Positions 7,994 through 14,518 of a DNA stretch of 15,919 bases are shown piece by piece. The notes beneath the pieces were generated by a model that saw only the letters and a program-made list of their open reading frames with translations, was not told the origin of the DNA and did not search any database. The position numbers and the translations under genes were made by a program. The stretch is from Hyphomicrobium_A sp035517115 (GTDB taxonomy: Bacteria; Pseudomonadota; Alphaproteobacteria; Rhizobiales; Hyphomicrobiaceae). The stretch is from positions 1 through 15,919 of the forward strand of contig DATIZL010000086.1 in NCBI GenBank assembly GCA_035517115.1, in the 5' to 3' direction. Within the stretch, counting starts at the first letter, position 1, and each line of letters begins with the position of its first letter.

Positions 7994-8035
7994 GGCTACA
8001 AGTCTAAAAGCGGCCTGCCGCTCCCCGAGGGATTC

Positions 8036-8899
8036 GTGACCCGCATCGTCTACGTCAACGGCCGCTACCTCCCCTATGCCAAGGCCGCGGTCCACGTTGA
8101 GGACCGCGGCTTCCAGTTCGGCGATGCCGTCTACGAGGTGTGCGAGGTGCGCGACGGCCATCTCGTCGACGAGCCGCGGCACATGGCGCGGCTTGCGCGC
8201 TCACTGGCTGCGCTCAAGATCGAGGCCCCCATGAGCGCAGCGGCGCTCGCCCACGTCATGCGCGAAACGATCCGCCGCAATCGTGTCCGCAACGGCCTCG
8301 TCTACCTGCAGGTGACGCGCGGAGAGGGGCCGCGCGAGTTCGCGTTCCCGGCTTCCGATGTGCCGCGCACGGTCGTGTGCCTGGCGCGTCCGCTCGCCAC
8401 GCTGTCTCAGGCGGCGCTCGCGGAGACGGGCATTGCGGTCAAGACGATGCCAGACATCCGCTGGCGGCGCTCGGACATCAAGACGGTGATGCTGCTTCCC
8501 GCCGTGCTTGCCAAGGAGGCGGCGCGCGCCGAGGGCGCGCGCGAGGCCTGGTTCGTCGATGCCGAGGGCTTCATCACCGAGGGTGCCTCGAGCAACGCCT
8601 GGATCGTCACCAAGGACAAGGTTGTCATCACCCGGCAACTCGACCCGTATATCCTTGCAGGCGTGACGCGGGCCACCCTGATCGACACGCTGAAGGAGGA
8701 AAATGTCGACCTCCGCGAGCACCCGTTTCGTTTGGAGGAGGCCTTGCAGGCGCGCGAGGCGTTCATTACCTCCGCTACCAACACGGTGATGCCGGTCGTA
8801 CGCATCGACGGAAGGGTGGTGGGGGATGGAAAACCAGGGCCGATCAGCCGGCGGCTGCGCTCGAAATTTCACCAGTTTGCCGACATTTCGAGCGTGTGA
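8036..8899 (+). CDS. dat: Class IV PLP-dependent aminotransferase, probable D-amino acid (D-alanine) aminotransferase
   Basis: A 287-residue cytosolic fold-type IV PLP enzyme. The family signature VEDRGFQFGDAVYEV lies near residues 21-35. The PLP-binding lysine is K149 in RRSDIKTVMLLPAVLAKEAA, close to the Bacillus D-amino acid aminotransferase pattern. GFITEGASSNAWIV and the C-terminal ITSATNTVMPVV phosphate-binding region complete the fold. D-amino acid aminotransferases interconvert D-alanine and 2-oxoglutarate with pyruvate and D-glutamate; branched-chain aminotransferase and aminodeoxychorismate lyase are the alternatives. GTG 8036 is the chosen start, with GAGG at 8027-8030, 5 bases upstream. 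It lies 42 bp after ntrX in the same direction, as in rhizobial relatives where dat sits between ntrX(-trkA) and hfq, so co-transcription is likely. Confidence 0.88.
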   Translation: MTRIVYVNGRYLPYAKAAVHVEDRGFQFGDAVYEVCEVRDGHLVDEPRHMARLARSLAALKIEAPMSAAALAHVMRETIRRNRVRNGLVYLQVTRGEGPREFAFPASDVPRTVVCLARPLATLSQAALAETGIAVKTMPDIRWRRSDIKTVMLLPAVLAKEAARAEGAREAWFVDAEGFITEGASSNAWIVTKDKVVITRQLDPYILAGVTRATLIDTLKEENVDLREHPFRLEEALQAREAFITSATNTVMPVVRIDGRVVGDGKPGPISRRLRSKFHQFADISSV

Positions 8900-8944
8900 A
8901 CGGCTTCTTTTTACAGGAGAAATTGGTATACGTTTTAAGGTGCA

Positions 8945-8976
8945 CTGCGGCAAAATGTTATTATATTGCGCCGCAG
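8945..8976. repeat. 7-bp inverted repeat bracketing an AT-rich core upstream of hfq
   Basis: CTGCGGC (8945-8951) and its exact reverse complement GCCGCAG (8970-8976) flank 18 bp that include TTATTATATT (8958-8967), one of the most AT-rich stretches in the window. The repeat lies 63 bp upstream of the hfq start. TATATT (8962-8967) could serve as a -10 hexamer, though no good -35 lies 16-18 bp upstream. It could be an operator over the hfq promoter or a leader stem-loop; the sequence does not decide. The rest of 8900-9038 holds no gene. Confidence 0.4.
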
Positions 8977-9038
8977 ACGATCGCTCGGTCGAGCGGACGA
9001 AAGACCCCATGCAGACCTAGAACAGGCGGATAAGAACA

Positions 9039-9284
9039 ATGGGTGCAGATCGAGTCCAGAACCTTCAGGACACCTTCCTGAACCACGTGCGCAAGAACAA
9101 GACGCCGCTGACCATCTTCCTCATCAATGGCGTCAAGCTCCAAGGGATCGTGAGCTGGTTCGACAACTTTTGCGTCCTCCTCAGACGCGACGGGCATTCG
9201 CAGCTCGTGTATAAGCATGCGATCTCGACCATCATGCCCGGCCAGCCCGTCCACCTCATGGAGACGGAGACGACCGAGGCCTAA
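9039..9284 (+). CDS. hfq: RNA chaperone Hfq
   Basis: An 81-residue Sm-like protein that forms hexameric rings and pairs small RNAs with mRNAs. The N-terminal helix (QNLQDTFLNHVRKNK, residues 7-21) carries the conserved Q10. The Sm1 strands follow (TPLTIFLINGVKLQGIV) with F41-D42-N43, and the Sm2 signature YKHA is at 58-61 followed by ISTIMP. The C-terminal tail is short, as usual for alphaproteobacteria. Start ATG 9039 is set by homology; the upstream AGGCGGA is a weak Shine-Dalgarno element. hflX follows 83 bp downstream in the same direction, the usual hfq-hflX arrangement. Confidence 0.98.
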   Translation: MGADRVQNLQDTFLNHVRKNKTPLTIFLINGVKLQGIVSWFDNFCVLLRRDGHSQLVYKHAISTIMPGQPVHLMETETTEA

Positions 9285-9367
9285 CCTGGACGGCCAAGGC
9301 CATCGACGAGCGCGTTGACATAGGAGCAGCGGAACGGAGGGAAGGGCAGGCGCGGCTGAGAGACGGC

Positions 9368-10708
9368 GTGCGCACCCTCGTGCTGGTCCCTGAGCTCAAA
9401 CGCCACCCCCGTCCGCGCCGCGAGCAAGCCGGTGCGCCAAGCCGCCCTGCCGCGCCCCAGCATTCTGCCAAAGACCGGCTGAGCGAGGCGGCGGGCCTCG
9501 CCGAGGCGATCGACCTCGCGGTCATCGACAAGCAGCTCGTTCCCGTTTCCGCCCCGCGTCCGGCAACGCTGTTTGGCAGCGGCAAGGTCGAGGAGCTCAA
9601 GGCGCTCATCGCCGCAGAAGAGATTGCGCTCGTCGTCATCGATCACCCGGTCTCGGCGATCCAGCAGCGCAACCTCGAGCGCGCGTGGAGCACGAAGGTG
9701 CTCGATCGCACCGGCCTGATCCTGGAGATCTTCGGGCGCCGCGCGCGCACGCGCGAGGGGCGGCTACAAGTCGAGCTTGCGCATCTCTCCTACCAGAAGA
9801 GCCGGCTCGTGCGCACGTGGACGCACTTGGAGCGCCAGCGCGGCGGCTACGGCTTCCTCGGCGGCCCCGGCGAGGCGCAGATCGAGCTCGACCGCCGCAT
9901 GATCGACGAGCGCATCACGGCGATCAGCAGGGAGCTCGAGGTCGTGGTCAGAACGCGCGAGCTGCACCGCGCGGGACGCCGCCGCGTGCCCTACCCGGTC
10001 GTCGCCATCGTCGGCTATACCAACGCGGGAAAATCGACGCTGTTCAACCGCATCACCGGTGCGGACGTGCTCGCCAAGCAGCAGGTGTTCGCTACGCTCG
10101 ATCCCACCATGCGCGAGGTGCGCTTGAAGAGCGGGCGCCGCATCATCCTGTCCGATACCGTCGGTTTCATCTCGGATTTGCCGACGACACTCGTCGCGGC
10201 CTTCCGCGCCACGCTCGAGGAGGTGATCGAGGCCGATCTCGTCCTGCACGTGCGCGACATCGCGCACGAGGAGACGGACAACCAGGCGCGCGACGTCGAG
10301 GCCGTGCTCGCCGAGCTCGGCATCGATACGCTCCCCGCCGACAGCCCCATCCTCGAGGTATGGAACAAGATCGATCTCTTGAGCCCGGTGACGCGCGCGG
10401 AAGCTGATAGCGCGGCGCAGTGGGTCGAACGCAGGCCGGTGCTCGTCTCAGCGGCGACGGGGGAGGGGATCGACGCGCTGCTCGATGCCATCGATGCGCG
10501 CCTCGGCCGCGCGGATGCGATCATCGAGCTTCTGATTCCTGCGCACCAGGGCCGGCTCGTCAACTGGCTCTATGAGGAGAGCGAGGTCTTGGCGCGCGAG
10601 GATCTCGACAGCGGGGAGGTCAAGGCGCGGGTACGCATCGCGGCGGAAAAGAAAGAGCGGCTCAACGCGCAAGCGCGCCGGGCGGGCGCTGCGCTCACGG
10701 CGCTCTAG
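9368..10708 (+). CDS. hflX: Ribosome-associated GTPase HflX
   Basis: A 446-residue TRAFAC-class GTPase that binds the large ribosomal subunit and splits stalled ribosomes. The N-terminal HflX domain includes ATLFGSGKVEEL. A glycine-rich linker GGYGFLGGPGEAQIELDRR precedes the G domain: G1 GYTNAGKST (216-224), DPTMREV, G3 DTVGFISDLP and G4 NKID (333-336). The C-terminal end is RVRIAAEKKERL. The start is uncertain. The frame is open from the hfq stop, but GTG 9368 is the only ATG or GTG in frame there, and it gives a family-like length (about 20 residues longer than the E. coli protein). The purine-rich GGAGGGAAGGG lies a little far upstream (about 9336-9346). It is likely co-transcribed with hfq. 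Confidence 0.95.
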   Translation: MRTLVLVPELKRHPRPRREQAGAPSRPAAPQHSAKDRLSEAAGLAEAIDLAVIDKQLVPVSAPRPATLFGSGKVEELKALIAAEEIALVVIDHPVSAIQQRNLERAWSTKVLDRTGLILEIFGRRARTREGRLQVELAHLSYQKSRLVRTWTHLERQRGGYGFLGGPGEAQIELDRRMIDERITAISRELEVVVRTRELHRAGRRRVPYPVVAIVGYTNAGKSTLFNRITGADVLAKQQVFATLDPTMREVRLKSGRRIILSDTVGFISDLPTTLVAAFRATLEEVIEADLVLHVRDIAHEETDNQARDVEAVLAELGIDTLPADSPILEVWNKIDLLSPVTRAEADSAAQWVERRPVLVSAATGEGIDALLDAIDARLGRADAIIELLIPAHQGRLVNWLYEESEVLAREDLDSGEVKARVRIAAEKKERLNAQARRAGAALTAL

Positions 10709-10730
10709 CGCGGAGCTTTTGGCTCCGCGC
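10708..10730. terminator. Strong GC hairpin between hflX and the EF-hand gene (convergent)
   Basis: GCGCGGAGC (10708-10716), loop TTTTG, GCTCCGCGC (10722-10730): a perfect 9-bp stem that starts at the last base of the hflX stop codon. It lies between two convergent genes, so it could terminate hflX and block read-through from the other side. There is no U-tract on either strand, so it is not a textbook intrinsic terminator. Confidence 0.55.
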
Positions 10731-10760
10731 CGCGGGCGTGACAGGCCAAGCGCTCTTCCG

Positions 10761-11162
10761 TTACTTCAGCAGCTTCACCAGCTCTTTGCCGGCCTTGGAG
10801 TCGAGCTCCTTGGCGTCGAGCTTGCCGTCGTTGTCGGGATCGGCGGCTTTGAAGCGCGTCTCGACGAGGGCCAGGTACTCGTCCTTGGTGAGCGTGCCGT
10901 CCTTGTCCGGATCGGCGGCCTCCAGATCCTTCTTGGAAAGGTGGCCTTTGAGCTCCTTTGCATCGAGCGTGTTGTCGCTGTCCTTGTTGAGCTTGTCGAA
11001 CAGCTCGCCCGCCGCCTTCTTCGCCTCGGCGAGATCGACGGTGCCGTCGTTGTCGGAGTCGATCAGCTTCAGCGTCTTGTTCTCCTTCGCCAGAGCGGGA
11101 GTACCAGCCAACGCGATGGCCATTCCCATGGCGCCAATCAGTGCAATAAACCGACCTGTCAT
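10761..11162 (-). CDS. Exported EF-hand calcium-binding protein with four EF-hand loops
   Basis: A 133-residue protein with an N-terminal signal peptide (about 1-25, hydrophobic run then PALA before KEN), so it is probably periplasmic. Four EF-hand-type 12-residue loops follow: 35-46 (DSDNDGTVDLAE), 59-70 (NKDSDNTLDAKE), 84-95 (DPDKDGTLTKDE) and 108-119 (DPDNDGKLDAKE). Loops 1, 3 and 4 have canonical D-x-D-x-D-G spacing and a final Glu. Loop 2 starts with Asn and has Asn instead of the central Gly, so it may bind Ca2+ more weakly. No enzymatic domain is visible; a calcium-sensing or buffering role is inferred. Start ATG 11162 has GGAGG just upstream on the minus strand. It is convergent with hflX and has no obvious operon partner. 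Small EF-hand proteins of this kind are common in Hyphomicrobiales. Confidence 0.9.
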   Translation of the reverse strand: MTGRFIALIGAMGMAIALAGTPALAKENKTLKLIDSDNDGTVDLAEAKKAAGELFDKLNKDSDNTLDAKELKGHLSKKDLEAADPDKDGTLTKDEYLALVETRFKAADPDNDGKLDAKELDSKAGKELVKLLK

Positions 11163-11515
11163 CTTGAACCTCCGCGATGCGTGTCAGATGCTTAAGACTT
11201 AGACACGGAGAAACTTGCGAGCCTTGGCCTCGTGCTCGTGGGCGCAGTGACTTGGGGCGCCGTGATCTGCCGACTCGCCCGCCCAAGACAGCTCGTCTGC
11301 CCCTGCAAGGCAAGCCAGCAAAGTGTAGCACGCGCGGACGCTACCGCTTTCCGCCTTAAGAACGAGGGTTGCGCAGGATGCGGTCCGCGCCGGCAAGCAC
11401 AGCACTTATCTCACGAAGTCATTGGCCTAGCCGGGGGCTCCCGGCAGCTTGGGCCTTTAAGGAAACGGTTGAGCGCGTCCTTGTTTGTGCACAAGCGGTG
11501 ACGGCTTGAAGCCCG
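11163..11515. other. 353-bp region with no convincing gene between the EF-hand gene and mazG
   Basis: It contains the 26-bp dyad near its left end and a short perfect hairpin GCCGGG (11430-11435), loop GGCT, CCCGGC (11440-11445). The hairpin lies about 70 bp past the mazG stop on the minus strand and may end that transcript. Short open frames (minus 11199-11405 from GTG; plus 11232-11501) give cysteine- and arginine-rich peptides I do not recognise and lack good ribosome binding sites. No tRNA cloverleaf was seen. A small RNA cannot be excluded. Confidence 0.5.
11181..11206. promoter_or_regulatory. 26-bp imperfect dyad upstream of the EF-hand gene
   Basis: GTGTC (11181-11185) and GACAC (11202-11206) are placed exactly symmetrically around the palindrome CTTAAG (11191-11196). 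Nine of thirteen positions pair. The centre is 31 bp upstream of the EF-hand start codon on the minus strand, so it is a candidate operator or leader structure. No matching regulator is identified. Confidence 0.3.
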
Positions 11516-12316
11516 TCAAAGACCCTTGCTCTTGGCGTCGTCCCACAGCGCGTCCATCTCCGCGAGATCGGACTGGGCGGGCGTGCGGCCGCGCTCGTCG
11601 AGCTGCGCCTCGATGTAGCGGAAGCGGCGGATGAACTTCTCATTGGCGGCCCTCAACGCACCTTCGGGATCGATCTTGAGGTGGCGGGCCACGTTGGCGA
11701 TGACGAACAGGAGATCGCCGAACTCCTCCTCGATCGCCGGCGATGCCGCGGCGCCTTTGGGATGCGATGCGATCTCGGCCTCGAGCTCGGCGAGCTCCTC
11801 CGTGAGCTTGGCGAGGACGGGCGCGAGCGACGGCCAGTCGAAGCCAACTTTGGCTGCCTTGTTCTGCAACTTGACGGCGCGCGTCAGCGAGGGGAGCGAG
11901 ACGGGGACGCCATCGAGCACGCCCGCATCCTTCTCCGCTTGCTCGGAGGCCTTGGCGCGGTCCCAGAAGCCGGGCGCCGCGCCCGCCGCGCGCTCCTCGG
12001 GGCTGCCGAATACGTGCGGGTGGCGGCGGATTATCTTGCGTGTGATGGCCTCGACCACGTCGCCGAAGGCGAACGCTTGGCGCTCCTCGGCCATGCGCGC
12101 GTGATAGACAACTTGAAGCAGCAGGTCGCCGAGCTCGTCCTTCAAGTCGTCGAGATCGCCGCGCGCGATGGCATCGGCGACCTCGTAGGCCTCCTCGATG
12201 GTATAGGGCGCAATGGTCGCGAAGCTCTGCTTCAGGTCCCACGGGCAGCCGCTTGTAGGATCGCGCAGCGCGGCCATGATCTCGATGAGGCGGGAGATGT
12301 CCTTGGATGGCGTCAT
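11516..12316 (-). CDS. mazG: Nucleoside triphosphate pyrophosphohydrolase MazG
   Basis: A 266-residue all-alpha NTP pyrophosphohydrolase that cleaves (d)NTPs to NMP and pyrophosphate, a housekeeping and stress function. Two tandem MazG domains are visible. The first has CPWDLKQSF (24-32) and the Mg2+-binding pattern EEAYE (41-45) with DELGDLLLQVVYHARMAEE (60-78). The second has KLTEELAELEAEI and EEEFGDLLFVIANVARHL. The linker has KIIRRHPHVFG, a hallmark of the family. ATG 12316 was preferred over an in-frame TTG three codons upstream (12325), since it gives the E. coli-like length. No strong ribosome binding site is visible for either. It lies 46 bp downstream of a DUF2306-like gene on the same strand, so the two may be co-transcribed. 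Confidence 0.96.
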   Translation of the reverse strand: MTPSKDISRLIEIMAALRDPTSGCPWDLKQSFATIAPYTIEEAYEVADAIARGDLDDLKDELGDLLLQVVYHARMAEERQAFAFGDVVEAITRKIIRRHPHVFGSPEERAAGAAPGFWDRAKASEQAEKDAGVLDGVPVSLPSLTRAVKLQNKAAKVGFDWPSLAPVLAKLTEELAELEAEIASHPKGAAASPAIEEEFGDLLFVIANVARHLKIDPEGALRAANEKFIRRFRYIEAQLDERGRTPAQSDLAEMDALWDDAKSKGL

Positions 12317-12362
12317 GCGCCGCAAGCTAGTCGAAGCGGCGCTGAGAGGCGAGGGTGCTTCT

Positions 12363-13025
12363 TCAGGCGCGCGCTGAGGACAGGCGCGGCGGGAACATCC
12401 ATACGGCGGCGAGCGGCACCATCCAGCCGGCCCAGGCGACGGAGCCGTAGATCGGATCGAAGGGCAGATGGCAGGTGGTGGCGACCGTCGTGCCGAGGCG
12501 CACCCACAGAGCGCCGGAGGCGACCGCGGCCATGGCCAGCATCAGCCGCTGGTGCGTCGCGATCTGCTTGCGGCGGACGGCGATGACGCCCAGCGCGATG
12601 AGCGTCAGCCACACGACCCCTTGCGCGAAGAAGCCGGCGCGCGCCACGGCGACGGAGTGGCTGGCGGCCGCTACGGGCAGCGAGGAGAGCGCGCCGAGCA
12701 CGACGGCTACCGCGGTAATGCGCCCGAGTGGCTTGTGCCACGCGCGATCCCGGCGCGCGGCGATCACCAGCGGGATCAGCAGCAACGCAGCGCCGGAGGC
12801 CAGCATGTGCAGCTTGAAGATGCCGGGCAGGCGCTGATCGACGAGGAACAGATTGAAGGGCAGCGGCAGCAGCGCTGCGCCTTCGGCGACGGCGACGATC
12901 CCGGTCGGCACCGCAAGCAGCAAGACCAAGAGAATGACCGCAAGTCGCGGAGTTTGTGCGGTAAGTCGGTGGAGGCGGGACACAAATTCGCCCGCGGGTA
13001 TTGCTGTGGTCGTGGCGTCGAGCAT
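12363..13025 (-). CDS. DUF2306-like integral membrane protein
   Basis: A 220-residue protein with about six predicted membrane helices (approximately 28-46, 70-90, 102-122, 130-150, 160-180 and 193-213). The layout LHMLASGAALLLIPLVI, WHKPLGRITAV, then RKQIATHQRLMLAMAAVA resembles DUF2306: a histidine early in helix 2 (H73), a W-H-x-x-L-G-R motif (H97) and a T-H-Q-R motif before helix 5 (H158). The function of this family is unknown; the histidines might suit metal or haem contact, which is speculation. The start ATG 13025 is only 25 bp from the start of the divergent exported-protein gene, so their promoters must overlap or lie within coding sequence. mazG follows 46 bp downstream. Confidence 0.75.
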   Translation of the reverse strand: MLDATTTAIPAGEFVSRLHRLTAQTPRLAVILLVLLLAVPTGIVAVAEGAALLPLPFNLFLVDQRLPGIFKLHMLASGAALLLIPLVIAARRDRAWHKPLGRITAVAVVLGALSSLPVAAASHSVAVARAGFFAQGVVWLTLIALGVIAVRRKQIATHQRLMLAMAAVASGALWVRLGTTVATTCHLPFDPIYGSVAWAGWMVPLAAVWMFPPRLSSARA

Positions 13026-13050
13026 GGGTCAGAAAGGCTTGAGGCAAACG

Positions 13051-13536
13051 ATGAAGCGTATGTTGAGGGTCATTTGTGTTTTCGTGGCGGCAGCGCCGCT
13101 CGCCGCCAATGCCATGGCCGCAGACCTTAAAGCCGCCGACATCGCCGGGCGCTGGCAGGGCACGACCTGGGCGCGCGAGGCGGGCGGCAATCTCACGCTC
13201 GACGTCGTCGCCTGCGGCGCAGGCTGGTGCGGGATTAAGGTCGCGGCCGACGAAAGTTGCGGCGGTACCGCGCTCAAGCTCGACGGCGGCGCCGCCGAAG
13301 GCGACAACATCGTGTTCAAGGGTACGCTGGAGCTGGCGCCCGGCACCGCGCCCTACGTCGTGCAGACCTACCTGATCCCGGCCTCGGAGAACTCCCCGGT
13401 GGCGCTGCAGATCGTTGGCGACACGGGTGGTGAGTTCCGCGCCTATCGCCGCTCGTTCCCGTTCGAGGCGCAGATGGCGCGCACGCGCGATCCCGTCTGC
13501 CATGCGCCCCAGACGGTGTCCTCGCTGGCACGCTAA
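13051..13536 (+). CDS. Small exported protein with four cysteines, function unknown (weak DUF2147-like features)
   Basis: A 161-residue protein with a signal peptide (1-23, cleavage likely after AMA, before ADLKAAD). The mature part holds four cysteines: C55 and C60 (VACGAGWCGI), C70 (ESCGG) and C150 (DPVCHA). These could make two disulfides in the periplasm. The pattern DIAGRWQGTT ... LDVVACGAGWCGIKV loosely recalls DUF2147 proteins (GxW ... I.PCG..LCG.I), but the similarity is by eye only. Start ATG 13051 was chosen because it gives a proper signal peptide and has GAGG at 13041-13044; ATG 13024 in the same frame would add nine polar residues. It is divergent from the DUF2306-like gene. Confidence 0.7.
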   Translation: MKRMLRVICVFVAAAPLAANAMAADLKAADIAGRWQGTTWAREAGGNLTLDVVACGAGWCGIKVAADESCGGTALKLDGGAAEGDNIVFKGTLELAPGTAPYVVQTYLIPASENSPVALQIVGDTGGEFRAYRRSFPFEAQMARTRDPVCHAPQTVSSLAR

Positions 13537-13545
13537 AACCGGTTA

Positions 13546-13572
13546 GGGGCCGCAGATCCATTGTTCGGCCCC
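13546..13572. terminator. Hairpin after the exported-protein gene
   Basis: GGGGCCG (13546-13552) and CGGCCCC (13566-13572) form a perfect 7-bp stem with a 13-base loop, starting 10 bp after the stop codon at 13536. No U-tract follows. It may be a stabilising or weak terminating structure. The remaining bases to 13647 show no strong promoter or ribosome binding site for the next gene. Confidence 0.35.
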
Positions 13573-13647
13573 ACGGCTTCGGGCTAGGCTGGCCCTGGGG
13601 AAGGCGTTGCGCAAACGAGAGCCGCGCGGCGCTTCAACGGGCGGCCG

Positions 13648-14403
13648 ATGACCATCCTGCGCATATTCGTCAACGGGCTCATCATGGCCGGCGAGCTCAT
13701 CGCCGTCGCCGGCATCGCCGCCTTCGCCTTCCACTCTCCCTTCCTGTTTGCGGCCGTCACGGCGGGTCTAAGCTTCCTCTTGGGCCTGCGCCTCGAGGTG
13801 GCGCGCCTGCGCTACGAGCTGCCGTTCTACTTCGGGGGCGTCATCAAACGCGGCACCTTCATCACCGCGCTGATCGGCGCCTCCGAGGCGACCTTCAAAG
13901 GCGTCGTTGCCGGCATCTCCGCGCTCTTCACCTTCGCCGGCACGAACATGGACCGCCTCTACTGGGTGGCGTTCCTGTTCGGCGTGTGCGTCTACATCGG
14001 CGCCAGCGTGTTGCGCCTGCTGTCGATCCGCGCCGAGGCGCTGCCCATGCGCTGGGGCTACTTTCGGCTCGCGCCCGCGCTGGGCCTCTTGTTCTCGGCG
14101 GGGCTGGCGCTGCTCGCGGCAGCTCACCTCTTGCCGGCCGTCAGCGTCGCCGACATCGGCTGGGAGATCATCTTCAAGGTGCCAACGCACCCCTCGATCG
14201 AGCAGGTGAGCGAGCTCATCTTCCAGATCAAGCAAGCGTTCGACGACTTTATCGTGACGGTATTGAGCGTCGTGCTGGGCGAGGAGCTCGCACACCTCAT
14301 TGGTATTGTCGTCAGCGTCAACGTGCTGTCGGGGTTCGTGAGTGCGCTTTATGCGGCGCTGATCTCAGCGGGGGTGCGCAAGGCGGAAGACGCGCTGCTG
14401 TGA
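13648..14403 (+). CDS. Polytopic membrane protein of unknown function
   Basis: A 251-residue hydrophobic protein I do not recognise. Predicted membrane spans lie near residues 8-28, 30-46, 83-98, 104-126, 141-163 and 202-242 (one or two spans). Between them are a short charged segment LEVARLRYELPFYFGGVIKRG (49-69) and a soluble stretch of about 40 residues (165-200, including HPSIEQVSELIFQIKQAFDDF). No catalytic motif or transporter signature is evident. Codon use looks like the neighbours and the frame is intact, so it is likely a real gene. The start ATG 13648 lacks a clear ribosome binding site; a second Met at residue 13 is an alternative, but it would cut into the first helix. It converges on pepA. 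Confidence 0.75.
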   Translation: MTILRIFVNGLIMAGELIAVAGIAAFAFHSPFLFAAVTAGLSFLLGLRLEVARLRYELPFYFGGVIKRGTFITALIGASEATFKGVVAGISALFTFAGTNMDRLYWVAFLFGVCVYIGASVLRLLSIRAEALPMRWGYFRLAPALGLLFSAGLALLAAAHLLPAVSVADIGWEIIFKVPTHPSIEQVSELIFQIKQAFDDFIVTVLSVVLGEELAHLIGIVVSVNVLSGFVSALYAALISAGVRKAEDALL

Positions 14404-14445
14404 CAGCCGCCGCGCCTCTGGACCGGCGAGACCTCACATCATTCG

Positions 14446-14461
14446 CATAATATATATTATG
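14446..14461. repeat. Perfect 16-bp AT-rich palindrome between convergent genes
   Basis: CATAATATATATTATG is its own reverse complement. It lies in the 115-bp spacer between two converging genes, inside an AT-rich stretch (about 14440-14475) that contrasts with the GC-rich surroundings. As promoters are not expected between convergent stops, it may be a protein-binding site or cruciform-prone element. Confidence 0.6.
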
Positions 14462-14480
14462 GAAAATAATAATACTTACC

Positions 14481-14503
14481 ACTTAGCAATCCGGTTGTTA
14501 AGT
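14481..14503. terminator. 9-bp-stem hairpin between convergent genes, possible terminator
   Basis: ACTTAGCAA (14481-14489), loop TCCGG, TTGTTAAGT (14495-14503): in plus-strand RNA the stem is continuous with one G-U pair. It lies 78 bp after the membrane-protein stop and 16 bp past the pepA stop read from the other side. Only two extra T residues follow, so an intrinsic terminator is possible but weak. Confidence 0.4.
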
Positions 14504-14518
14504 TTCCAAGCGTGAAGC

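Noticed and set aside
9315..9320. Perfect TTGACA -35 hexamer between hfq and hflX.
   Set aside because: No -10-like hexamer lies 16-18 bp downstream (the region is AGGGAA-type purine-rich), so a separate hflX promoter is not supported.
11199..11405. Minus-strand 68-codon frame starting at GTG between the EF-hand gene and mazG.
   Set aside because: Weak ribosome binding site and an unrecognised Cys/Ala-rich product; not enough to call a gene.
11232..11501. Plus-strand 89-codon frame in the same gap.
   Set aside because: No Shine-Dalgarno sequence, atypical product, and no neighbour on the same strand.
12317..12325. TTG start three codons upstream for mazG.
   Set aside because: ATG at 12316 gives the usual length and TTG is a rarer start, with no better ribosome binding site.
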